Below are positions 9,353 through 17,934 of a DNA stretch of 64,000 nt, in pieces. The notes beneath the pieces are model-generated. The model ran no database searches. It was not told the origin of the DNA and saw only the letters and a program-made list of their open reading frames with translations. Both the position numbers and the translations under genes were made by a program. The first letter of the stretch is position 1; the number at the start of each line of letters is the position of its first letter. The DNA lies in the NCBI RefSeq assembly GCF_026241225.1, contig NZ_JAPFQP010000001.1, positions 558,001-622,000 on the forward strand, written 5' to 3'. The stretch comes from Lentiprolixibacter aurantiacus. GTDB taxonomy: Bacteria; Bacteroidota; Bacteroidia; Flavobacteriales; Flavobacteriaceae.

Positions 9353-12300
9353 CTATCTTTTTGTGTATGACTCGTCAAAATTGAATATTGTGTTGACCAC
9401 GAGGGTCATCGCAGCAGTTTTCTCCTTGGAGAGTTCCTTGTTAAAAGGTCGTTCCCCAACTGATAAAATAGAATCAACCAACATGGGTTTCCCGATAAAC
9501 CTCTGTAGTGATTTCTCATAATGGGAATTCAAAATACTCAGTTGGTCCTGGCTGGGTTTCAGTCCAGTAGACCTTCGGAAGGCCAGGGTTATTTGTTTCT
9601 CCACACTGTCCGGGGATTCCATTTGAACCTTTTCCGATAACACCCTTGATGCTTCAACCATCTGGGGATCATTTAACAATGTGAGTGCCTGCAAGGGGGT
9701 GCTGGTAATATTCCTGCGTATGGTACAGATTTCCCTTGAAGTGGCGTCAAAATTGATCATAAACGGATTGGGTGCAAAACGTCTGGAGAAGGTATACAGG
9801 CTTCTTCGGTATAAATTTTTACCGGTGTCGGGTTTGTATTTTGAAAGTTTGCTTGAAGCCATAAAGACTTCCTTCCACAAACCGTCCGGCTGATAGGGTT
9901 TTACACTGGGACCACCTGTCTCTTCAACGAGCAGGCCGCTTGCCTTGAGGGCGTTGTCACGTATCATTTCAGCCGGCCAGCGATAGGATGGGCTCCTGGC
10001 CAGGTACCGGTTTTCAGGGTCTTTTTCACGCAACTCTTCCGGGCTGAAAGAACTTTGCCTGTACGTATGGGACATAACCATTTGCTTCAGCGCATGCTTC
10101 ACATCCCAGCCGTTGTTCATAAAATCCTTAGCCAGCCAATCCAATAGTTTTGGGTGACTGGGGCGTTCGCCCTGGCTGCCAAAATCTTCGGCTGTTTTCA
10201 CCAGGCCACTCCCAAAGACCATCTGCCAGTAGCGGTTGATGGCCACGCGGGAAACAACAGGGTTGTCCGGGTCAAAAAGCCATCGGGCAAGCCCCAGGCG
10301 GTTTTTTGGCAAGTCCGGGCCGTAGGGCAATATTTTATTAATACCCCCCGGCTCTACTTCTTCCCCGTGCTGATCGTACAGTCCCTTTTCCAGGATATAG
10401 GTCTTTCGCGGAGTTTCCATTTCCTGCATAACCATCACCTCATTGGCACTGTCGAGCATTTTGGTGATCGCCATTCGTGTCTCGTAGATTTTCTTTCTGT
10501 CTTTGATCAGGTTTTTGTCATGTAAAAACCAGTGTTCCCATTTTATCGCATCTGAATTAGGATCTAGATCAGCCTCGCCCAGGCCCGCCATTTCCCATTG
10601 GGAGAGCTGGCGGTCGAAAATTTTTATTTCATCAATTGCCCCCTGGAACATCCCTAAGTCATCCATCCACTTACGGTTGCTCTTCCCAACAACAAGAGGG
10701 ATGGAATCTGGTTTGCCATTTTTCTGACTTATAGGGAGAATGGAGCGCTTTAGTTTATCAAAATGGGCTCTTGAAGGTACCTTCTGTCCATTCACAAAAA
10801 TGGAAATCCCGCTTGCCGATTTACTCCCATCATATGTAAAACCAACCTGCTGCCATTGATTGGCAGGTATTGGTTCTGATGAACTTACAGAAATAATCTC
10901 ATCTGGGAGACGGTGGATCAATCGGACCCTAACATGATTGCCAGAATCCAGGGCAAGGTCCCAGCCGCGATGATATTGAAAAACATGCCCGGAATTGCCA
11001 ATGATGTTTTGGGAAGAACCCACCGAATCCTTTTCAGTTAAAATCCAGGTGCTTATACTAAAGGGGTCCATGTGGTTAAACTCACCCGTTTTAAGCAGTT
11101 TTATTATGTCGTATTCTTCATTAAAGTAAGCTGCCTTACCGTATTTCCCCTCGGTCAGTGTAATTTTCAAATTGGCTTCTGCTTCCTTGTTATTATCGAG
11201 CATCTGCAATTCCACAAACACTTTCTTTTTGTCCTCGGGCTTCTCTTTCTTTTTGTCCTTCTTATTCTTTTCTTCCTTTTTCTTTTTCGGCTTGATCTCT
11301 TTCTTATAGGGCTTTATGCTGTTAAACGCATAATGGCTTATATGGTCACCTGCAATTGTCTTGGGAAGGGGCTTGTTGTAATTAGTAATTGCATGTTTCT
11401 TTGTGTCCGCCAGAAGGCCCTCCTGTTTTCCAAGGGACTCCATATAGCTGTTCAGTTGTAATTTTTCCTCCTCACTCAAAAGAATCAAGGTGGGGGCCCT
11501 ATCTGAATCGGTGGGTGCAAGTCCGTATTCTTCTGTATTGTTGAAAAATGCAGAGACCTGGTAGAATTCTTTCTGAGTAATCGGGTCAAATTTGTGATCG
11601 TGGCATTTGGCGCATTCCAGTGTCATTCCCAAAAGCGCAGTTCCGGTAAACCCTGCGCGTTCGTTCACATATTCTATCCGGAACTCTTCAGGAATGGATC
11701 CTGCAGAAGCTTCCAGTGGGTTCATCCGTAAAAATGCCGTTGCAATCCTCGACTGGTCATCTGCATTCTCAATGAGGTCTCCTGCTATCTGGTGGGTGAT
11801 AAATTCATCGTAGGGCATATTTTTGGCAAAGGCTTGTATCAGCCAGTCCCGATAAGGCCAGGAAGTCCTGTATCCGTCAAAGGAGACCCCGTGGGAATCC
11901 GAATATCTCGCCACATCCATCCACTCCTGTGTCATTCTTTCCGCGTAAGCATTGCTAGCCAAAAGCCGGTCTACCAATTCTTCATATGCCTTCACCGAAG
12001 GGTCCTTGAGAAATGCATCTATCTCTTCCGGGGATGGGGGCAGGCCGGTAAGATCCATGGTGACCCTCTTTATAAGGCGTTCCTTGTCTGCTTCGGGTGA
12101 TGGCCACAAACCTGTTTGCAGCAATTGTTCCTGTATGAAATTATCAATTTCATTTACCTGCTTCCAGTCATTCTCAATTTCCGGGACGCTTACATTATTT
12201 ACAGGAAGAAAGGACCAGTGCTCCTTCCATTCCGCTCCCTGCTCCAGCCATTTGGAAATAAGGGCAATTTCCTCGGCGGTAACCGTTAATTCCGTGTCCG

Positions 12301-12670
12301 GGGGTGGCATCATTTCTTCCGGGTCAGTGCTCAGCATGCGATGTATCGCCTCGCTTTTTCCAAAACTTCCCCTTACCAAAGCGTAATTCCCGGATGCCAG
12401 TTTTTTGAAAGCTTCCTCCTCGATGTCCAGCCTGAGACCGGCCTTTCTGGTTTCAGGGTCCGGGCCATGGCAGTTGTAGCACCTGTCAGATAAAATAGGC
12501 TTTATGTGGAAGTTATAATCAATATGGTCCGGCAAGCTGGCATAGGCCTGCTCTACCTTCTCGGGAAGCTTCTGGGAACAGCTGAAAACCGAAAGAAGAA
12601 TCGCCGTAAATCCCAAATAAAGAAAGTACCCGAAAATGGGGGTAGCTTTAAAAACAGTTCGGTTACTCAA
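9353..12670 (-). CDS. PSCyt1-DUF1549-LamG-DUF1553 lipoprotein
   Basis: Large exported protein of 1105 residues. Order seen: lipoprotein signal with C31 in SVFSC, PSCyt1 heme domain with CYNCH at residues 64-68 and MMPPP downstream, DUF1549 (from about 165, including WMDVARYSDSHG and CAKCHDHKFDPI, a second CxxCH), a LamG-like region (about 530-690, FSISTWILTEKD, IFVNGQ), and DUF1553 at the end (NRYWQMVFGSGLV, SPSYRWPAEMIRDNAL). A lysine/glutamate-rich linker lies near 455-485. No ATG is available; an upstream in-frame stop forces a TTG start near 12670, with no strong ribosome-binding site. First gene of the trio. Proteins of this class occur near polysaccharide-degradation genes in Planctomycetes; a link to glycans is inference here. 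Confidence 0.92.
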   Translation of the reverse strand: MSNRTVFKATPIFGYFLYLGFTAILLSVFSCSQKLPEKVEQAYASLPDHIDYNFHIKPILSDRCYNCHGPDPETRKAGLRLDIEEEAFKKLASGNYALVRGSFGKSEAIHRMLSTDPEEMMPPPDTELTVTAEEIALISKWLEQGAEWKEHWSFLPVNNVSVPEIENDWKQVNEIDNFIQEQLLQTGLWPSPEADKERLIKRVTMDLTGLPPSPEEIDAFLKDPSVKAYEELVDRLLASNAYAERMTQEWMDVARYSDSHGVSFDGYRTSWPYRDWLIQAFAKNMPYDEFITHQIAGDLIENADDQSRIATAFLRMNPLEASAGSIPEEFRIEYVNERAGFTGTALLGMTLECAKCHDHKFDPITQKEFYQVSAFFNNTEEYGLAPTDSDRAPTLILLSEEEKLQLNSYMESLGKQEGLLADTKKHAITNYNKPLPKTIAGDHISHYAFNSIKPYKKEIKPKKKKEEKNKKDKKKEKPEDKKKVFVELQMLDNNKEAEANLKITLTEGKYGKAAYFNEEYDIIKLLKTGEFNHMDPFSISTWILTEKDSVGSSQNIIGNSGHVFQYHRGWDLALDSGNHVRVRLIHRLPDEIISVSSSEPIPANQWQQVGFTYDGSKSASGISIFVNGQKVPSRAHFDKLKRSILPISQKNGKPDSIPLVVGKSNRKWMDDLGMFQGAIDEIKIFDRQLSQWEMAGLGEADLDPNSDAIKWEHWFLHDKNLIKDRKKIYETRMAITKMLDSANEVMVMQEMETPRKTYILEKGLYDQHGEEVEPGGINKILPYGPDLPKNRLGLARWLFDPDNPVVSRVAINRYWQMVFGSGLVKTAEDFGSQGERPSHPKLLDWLAKDFMNNGWDVKHALKQMVMSHTYRQSSFSPEELREKDPENRYLARSPSYRWPAEMIRDNALKASGLLVEETGGPSVKPYQPDGLWKEVFMASSKLSKYKPDTGKNLYRRSLYTFSRRFAPNPFMINFDATSREICTIRRNITSTPLQALTLLNDPQMVEASRVLSEKVQMESPDSVEKQITLAFRRSTGLKPSQDQLSILNSHYEKSLQRFIGKPMLVDSILSVGERPFNKELSKEKTAAMTLVVNTIFNFDESYTKR

Positions 12671-12952
12671 GGGCTCTGGTTGGTTGTTTCAGAGGAAAGA
12701 TAGGAAATAAATCAAAACTCAAGCCCTTTAAAGCTAGATGATTCCATTCTACCTTACTATTTACAGTATGGCAAGGGGTGAGGCAGGCGGGAGAATAATC
12801 TGAAAAAAACGTGTCAATCATGAGAATCCCCTCAAAACTGCTTTTATATTCAAATCCCTTTACAGGACATACATCATACGCCTGTATCAATTATATTTAA
12901 GCATCCTTCCTCATCATGGGGCAATGGGCAAACCTCCGGAAAAGCTTTTCTT

Positions 12953-14545
12953 ATGACGCGTTTATCTTTCCTTTTTACAGTTGTTTCCTTCCTGACTTTG
13001 CTTTCTTGCAAGGACCAGGGAGGGCGGGCAGTTCCCGCTGTTAATAATACGCAAATTCAGAACCTGTGGGTAGATGAAACAGCAACTTATCTCCCAATTA
13101 CCGCAGAATGGACCAACCGGGTAGAGGTGGCAGACATCAATGGGGACCGGAGGATAGACCTGCTTTTTGCCAACGGGGGGAACTATTCTGAACCCGGGGA
13201 CCCTGAAACCAGTCGTATTTTCATTAATCAGGGGCCAGGGAAGAGGTTTAAGGAAATTACCGCTGATGTTTTCGGGGAAAACAAATACCTCTCCCGGGTT
13301 ATAAAAGTTTCTGATGTAAACCAGGATGGGGTCCCGGATATTGTATTGGGAGCCACTTATCAAACCCAATCCCAGCTCTACCTGGGTATTGGCTCCGGGA
13401 AATTCAAAAACGTCACCGCAAATCATTTCCCTCGGGTAAAAGCCAGTGTGGGGGACATAGAGCTGGGCGATGTGGATGGTGACGGGGATCTGGATATGAT
13501 ACTGTCCGACTGGGGCCCCGGATCCAACATGGACAATTCAGGGGGGCGAACCATGCTCTGGCTTAATGATGGAAAAGGGGTTTTTACAAATGTTACGGAG
13601 GCCCAGATGCCCAACCTGCTTATTCAATTTTCCTGGGACCTCGAATTTTTTGATTTTGACAATGATTTTGACCTGGACATTGCTGTTTCATGCAAACGGT
13701 GCGCAACAAGCAGGCTCTTCGTTAACGACGGAAAAGGGAACTTTGAAAACCAGAGGCTTTTGCCGGCCTACACCAACAACTATGATTTTGAGGTCATGGA
13801 TGTCAATAATGATGGTTTTTTGGACATGGTGACCATTAACGATGGTGAAATCGTAAAAGGGGAACGGTTTTCCAGGAGAGAACATGTTTTTCTGAACCAG
13901 GAAGGGAAACGTTTTATTGATGCAACCCACGCACTGTGGCCGGATTCTGAGAACATAGGCGAAGATGACAACAACAGCGTTTTTCTTGATTACGATTCAG
14001 ACGGGGATCCGGATTTTTTGATCAGTTCCCTAACCGGGGAAGATCGGCTGATGGAAAATACCGGAGGTGGTCATTTTAAGCTGTTGCAGCCCGTATTAAA
14101 GGGCGCTCCAACACCCCTTACCCTTTCCATGGTACTGGGAGACATTGACAATGACAATAGATTAGACATTATAATGGGACAGGGTGAAGGGAGCGAGGGC
14201 ATTGAAGAACGGATATTTATAGGCAAAAATATACCCCCGGATACGGCTGCTCCAGTTATTTCCCATTACCGCATAAGTGAAAACCAGGAAGAGGGAACGC
14301 TTATCGTAGAGGCCAGGATACACGACAACAAAAGTCCCAGTATGCCTCATGACTGGGATTCTGTTAGCCTTTCAATAGGAGAAGCAGGCAATCCCATTCC
14401 CATGAACTGGTACGGGGAATATCTTTGGCGGGCCAGTTTCCCTGCTCCGGCCGATGGAGATATCCTTAAAATCTGTGCTGTGGACTACAGCAAAAATGAA
14501 AAGTGTATCACCACTACCCTTCAAAGCGGACCTGCCAAAGAATGA
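12953..14545 (+). CDS. FG-GAP/VCBS repeat lipoprotein
   Basis: Secreted lipoprotein of 530 residues with signal peptide and lipobox FLTLLSC (C19). Seven repeat units carry calcium-binding-loop signatures: DINGDRRIDLL, DVNQDGVPDIV, DVDGDGDLDMI, DFDNDFDLDIA, DVNNDGFLDMV, DYDSDGDPDFL and DIDNDNRLDII. These indicate a seven-bladed FG-GAP beta-propeller followed by a C-terminal beta domain of about 90 residues. Divergent from the PSCyt trio with 282 bases between them, so the genes could share a control region. Likely a surface binding or adhesion module; no catalytic motif is visible. Confidence 0.9.
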   Translation: MTRLSFLFTVVSFLTLLSCKDQGGRAVPAVNNTQIQNLWVDETATYLPITAEWTNRVEVADINGDRRIDLLFANGGNYSEPGDPETSRIFINQGPGKRFKEITADVFGENKYLSRVIKVSDVNQDGVPDIVLGATYQTQSQLYLGIGSGKFKNVTANHFPRVKASVGDIELGDVDGDGDLDMILSDWGPGSNMDNSGGRTMLWLNDGKGVFTNVTEAQMPNLLIQFSWDLEFFDFDNDFDLDIAVSCKRCATSRLFVNDGKGNFENQRLLPAYTNNYDFEVMDVNNDGFLDMVTINDGEIVKGERFSRREHVFLNQEGKRFIDATHALWPDSENIGEDDNNSVFLDYDSDGDPDFLISSLTGEDRLMENTGGGHFKLLQPVLKGAPTPLTLSMVLGDIDNDNRLDIIMGQGEGSEGIEERIFIGKNIPPDTAAPVISHYRISENQEEGTLIVEARIHDNKSPSMPHDWDSVSLSIGEAGNPIPMNWYGEYLWRASFPAPADGDILKICAVDYSKNEKCITTTLQSGPAKE

Positions 14546-14708
14546 GATGCCCTTTTTCACAGTAAAACCCATCGAAAAGTTGATGCGATTTAATCGCTGC
14601 GGGATTAAAGCCCGGGATTAAATAACTTTCATATTCCTCTTAATAGCCTAAAACCCCTATATTTAGGTCGTTAGATTTTTAAATACACCAACCAAACCAC
14701 CTTTCCTT

Positions 14709-15947
14709 ATGAAAACCCACCCAAGCAAAACGGAGCGCCTGCATGCGCTGGACTCCCTCAGAGCCATTATGATGATGCTGGGCATTGTACTGCACAGTGC
14801 CATAACTTATATCGGCGGAAACCCCAGTCCCGGCTGGCCCACCAGGGACTCCACAACAGACAGCGCCCTGATGGAATGGATTCTATACATAATCCATAAT
14901 TTCCGAATGCCCATCTTTATGGTTATCGCAGGTTTCTTTGCGTCCCTGCTGTTTTTTGACCGCTCTCCCAAAAGGATGCTGGTAAACCGGATGAAAAGGA
15001 TTTTATTCCCCTTTGCGGTTTTTCTTATCCTGCTATGGCCTCTGGTAAATGCGTCTTTCTGGTTTTCCAACCAGGTCTTTGGCTTTGCCGACCCGCTGGG
15101 AGCCACCAAAGGGTCTCAACTGGTCAACTCTTTCGCAGCCACCTTTACAGATCTGTCTGCATTGATCCCGGAAAGGACTATGCACCTTTGGTTTTTGTAC
15201 TACCTGATCATGTTTTCAGTGGCATCATATGCCCTGGCACAATTATTTAAGAATTTTCCTGTGGTTACGGAAAAAACTACGGCCATACTCGATGTGCTCC
15301 TTAAGCGCCCGCTGGCCAAAGTGATTGTTTCCATTGCGCTTACCTTTGGGATACTCCTCTTCATGGACCGGGAATGGGTGGCTACCTCCCTGAGCTTTGT
15401 GCCTGACCTCAATACCTTTGTCTTTTACTTTTTCTTCTATATGTGTGGCTGGATCCTTTTCAAATCCAAACATTTGCTGAGTACCTTTATGAAATATGAC
15501 TGGGCCCTTACCATCCTGGGAACCGCGATCTACACGGCTTATTTCCTGGCAGATACTGATTCCCTGGCTGCGGAAGTGCACATGCTCATAAATGCCACCT
15601 GTGTCTGGCTTTTTATTTTTGGGATCACAGGGCTGTTTTTGCGCTACTTCAGCAACCATTCTGCCCGCATGCGTTATATTTCCGATTCTTCCTACTGGGT
15701 GTATTTGCTCCACCTGCCCCTGACAGCACTCCTGCCAGGTCTGATAGGAAAATGGAACGCTCCTGCTATTATTAAATTCTCTATCGTGGTATTGGTAACC
15801 ACCTTTATCTGCTTCCTGACCTATCACTACCTAGTGAGATCCACTTTTATCGGAAAGTTCCTGAACGGCAGGAAATATTCGAGAAGAATTAGCGACATCA
15901 AAAAGGCAGAAGTCGTAACCCAGCTAAAGCCTGCGATGGATAAATAA
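14709..15947 (+). CDS. acyltransferase-3 family membrane protein (MdoC/OpgC-like)
   Basis: Polytopic inner-membrane protein of 412 residues that probably moves an acyl group from the cytoplasm onto an envelope glycan. The N-terminus has the family start RLHALDSLRAIMMMLGIVLHS with its conserved arginine and histidine, and about ten hydrophobic helices follow, ending in a basic tail. Resemblance is to the glucan-modifying MdoC/OpgC subgroup, but the acceptor cannot be read from sequence. It stands alone on the plus strand and faces a second member of the same superfamily at 16015; a strong hairpin lies between them. Confidence 0.88.
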   Translation: MKTHPSKTERLHALDSLRAIMMMLGIVLHSAITYIGGNPSPGWPTRDSTTDSALMEWILYIIHNFRMPIFMVIAGFFASLLFFDRSPKRMLVNRMKRILFPFAVFLILLWPLVNASFWFSNQVFGFADPLGATKGSQLVNSFAATFTDLSALIPERTMHLWFLYYLIMFSVASYALAQLFKNFPVVTEKTTAILDVLLKRPLAKVIVSIALTFGILLFMDREWVATSLSFVPDLNTFVFYFFFYMCGWILFKSKHLLSTFMKYDWALTILGTAIYTAYFLADTDSLAAEVHMLINATCVWLFIFGITGLFLRYFSNHSARMRYISDSSYWVYLLHLPLTALLPGLIGKWNAPAIIKFSIVVLVTTFICFLTYHYLVRSTFIGKFLNGRKYSRRISDIKKAEVVTQLKPAMDK

Positions 15948-15976
15948 GGATAAAAGACAGCTGAGATATAATGAAC

Positions 15977-16005
15977 GCTACCCCGGATATGATATCCGAG
16001 GTAGC
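15977..16005. terminator. strong bidirectional hairpin between two converging genes
   Basis: GCTACC, then CCGGATAT, pairs with ATATCCG, then GGTAGC, around a short loop, with one unpaired base on each side. It lies 29 bases after the stop at 15947 and about 10 bases after the stop of the opposing gene at 16015. No long T run follows, so termination efficiency is uncertain. Confidence 0.6.
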
Positions 16006-16014
16006 ATAAATGGT

Positions 16015-17118
16015 CTATAGGGATTTACCCACTGCCTCTTTTAGCTCTTTTTCTTTTCCAGGTTGAATACATTTCACTTTCAGTCCAAAGAATGGCCTGA
16101 GGAAACCTATCCGGCAGATCAGGAATTCATAAAGAAGGTAACAAACGATCCCTGTAAAGGCCACTATGCCAGCAAACTTCAAAAATACGGGGATGTCCAG
16201 TGGGAGAATAAGGTACCCCCCGGCATACAGCACAAACATATGCAGGATGTAGACGGGATAAGCCGCCTGGCTGAGATAGCTTAAAAGTGCGCTGGGCCTG
16301 TTCAGGTACTTATAGCTAAATCCAAATAGCCCGAAGATCCAGCAATTGGATTCAATGGCCATTACCCAACCCGGGATTTTCAGGTCAAATACAAAAAATC
16401 GCAGCCCGTATAGTGCTATGGCCAGGCCCAGGTAAAGCCACCTCCATCTCAAGAGGGTGTTCCAGAGATCCTTCCCGCTATACACAAACAAAAAGCCAAA
16501 AAAGAAGGCAAGCAGGCCAATAAAGAAGCCATGCCAGGTCTCGGCATACATTTCAAAAAGGGTCGGCTTAAGCAAGACCACCTCTGCCATAAAGAACACT
16601 GATATAGATAGCGGGCCAAATGGATTCTGCATAAAGTTGGATAAGGCTTTTTTGAATTTTCCAGCCTCATTCTTCCTGAGGTAGAAAAAGAGAGGCGACA
16701 GGAGCAATACGTAAACAAATATGTTCCCCAGGAACCACAAGTGCCCGGCATGTGGAAAATAGCTCAGAGGCATATTATAATAGGCTTGAAAAATATAGAT
16801 GTGTAAGGGAGTGATCGCGATGAACCCGAACGCGAAGGGCAAAAGGATGCGCCTGGAGCGTTCCCCTAGCAATTGTTTCCAGTTTCGTTTGCGCAAGGCA
16901 AAATAAACCCCCATCCCGGAAACATAGAACAGCAACGGAATCCGCCATACATTCAATGCTGTCATTGGAGTCCACAGGCCTTCCATCAGCTCCGGGCCAC
17001 GGATAAAACCTATGAACATGGCCCAGGGCTGGAAAATGATGGCAATGTGGTAAATCAGTAACAACCCAATGGCAATTACACGCAACCAGTCTATATCATG
17101 TCTTCTTTCAAGTTTCAT
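16015..17118 (-). CDS. acyltransferase-3 family membrane protein
   Basis: Polytopic inner-membrane protein of 367 residues. The family start is clear: RRHDIDWLRVIAIGLLLIYHIAI contains the conserved aspartate, arginine and histidine, followed by RIPLLFYVSGMGVYFALRKR and about ten hydrophobic helices. The C-terminal 20 residues are charged and cytoplasmic. Predicted to O-acylate an envelope glycan or lipid; the acceptor is not known. It lies 21 bases downstream of the ankyrin lipoprotein gene on the same strand. It is not a close copy of the acyltransferase at 14709: the two share only the family framework. Confidence 0.88.
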   Translation of the reverse strand: MKLERRHDIDWLRVIAIGLLLIYHIAIIFQPWAMFIGFIRGPELMEGLWTPMTALNVWRIPLLFYVSGMGVYFALRKRNWKQLLGERSRRILLPFAFGFIAITPLHIYIFQAYYNMPLSYFPHAGHLWFLGNIFVYVLLLSPLFFYLRKNEAGKFKKALSNFMQNPFGPLSISVFFMAEVVLLKPTLFEMYAETWHGFFIGLLAFFFGFLFVYSGKDLWNTLLRWRWLYLGLAIALYGLRFFVFDLKIPGWVMAIESNCWIFGLFGFSYKYLNRPSALLSYLSQAAYPVYILHMFVLYAGGYLILPLDIPVFLKFAGIVAFTGIVCYLLYEFLICRIGFLRPFFGLKVKCIQPGKEKELKEAVGKSL

Positions 17119-17139
17119 GGGTGATATATCTTTAAATGC

Positions 17140-17712
17140 CTATTGTAACATCATGGCTACGACCGGGCGCGATTTTTCCACTTCTGCCATGTCAAGTTGG
17201 AAGCCCATGGGTGCTAACTGTTGTTGCAGCATCTCATAAATCGGTTTTACGTCTTCAAAGGGACCCATTACCGTTTGCCTTGGGGTGGAGCCGTATTTGT
17301 TCAGCAGGTTTTTGTTGGCCTTGGCGTCGATCAGTTGCTGCACAATTTCTACACGGCAAAAGAAAGCGGCTGAATGAAGCGGGGTAGTCCCGTCATTGTT
17401 CTTAATACTAAGGTCAGCGCCGGCATCAATAAGTGCCTGGGCTATCTCCTTTTTTCCAAAAGTCGCAGCAGTAATTAATGGGGTGGATCCGTTGAAAGGC
17501 TCCTTTACATTAATATCAGATCCCGCTTCAATATGCTGGTGTACTGCCTCGAGATCCCCACTTATGACTGCGGTATGAATGTCCACTTTAGGAGCAACAA
17601 CGCTTCCTTTGAGCTCGGAATTCTTCCTGCTTTGTCCACAAGCCGAGAACAAAAGCATACTTAAGAAAAGCATGCTCAATGATTTTAATGTTGTGATTTT
17701 TGTAGTTTTCAT
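17140..17712 (-). CDS. ankyrin-repeat lipoprotein
   Basis: Short exported protein of 190 residues. The signal peptide ends in a lipobox LLFSACGQS (C25). Three ankyrin units can be read between about 46 and 150, with hallmark segments GSTPLITAATFGKKEIAQAL, GTTPLHSAAFFCRVEIVQQL and a degenerate third with YGSTPRQTV. It likely sits on the periplasmic side of a membrane and binds a partner protein. It is followed at 21 bases by an acyltransferase gene on the same strand, so the two may be co-expressed. The divergent AraC-TPR regulator begins 222 bases away and is a possible controller. Confidence 0.88.
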   Translation of the reverse strand: MKTTKITTLKSLSMLFLSMLLFSACGQSRKNSELKGSVVAPKVDIHTAVISGDLEAVHQHIEAGSDINVKEPFNGSTPLITAATFGKKEIAQALIDAGADLSIKNNDGTTPLHSAAFFCRVEIVQQLIDAKANKNLLNKYGSTPRQTVMGPFEDVKPIYEMLQQQLAPMGFQLDMAEVEKSRPVVAMMLQ

Positions 17713-17934
17713 TTTTGTATGAATTTTAGGTTTAAACTTTACACTTACAAAGTTCCTGCAGATGGTGATGCAAGACTAATCAAGGATGCGCTCAAATACA
17801 TAAGCCTTGAGGAGGGCGTTGCAAAATTTGAAGCGCGGATAGCAATTATGACGCAAACACCTTAATTAGGTGCCGGAATTTGGGAGATTCAGCTGGGCGC
17901 AGTTGCCATTATTTTTTCTAATTTCGAACTAACC

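Noticed and set aside
15243-15827. 194-residue antisense frame in the acyltransferase gene
   Set aside because: Shadow of a membrane protein; rich in Gln, His and Lys with no recognisable motif.
17713-17934. Structured RNA or riboswitch ahead of the AraC-TPR gene
   Set aside because: No stable long stem or known aptamer motif was found by eye.
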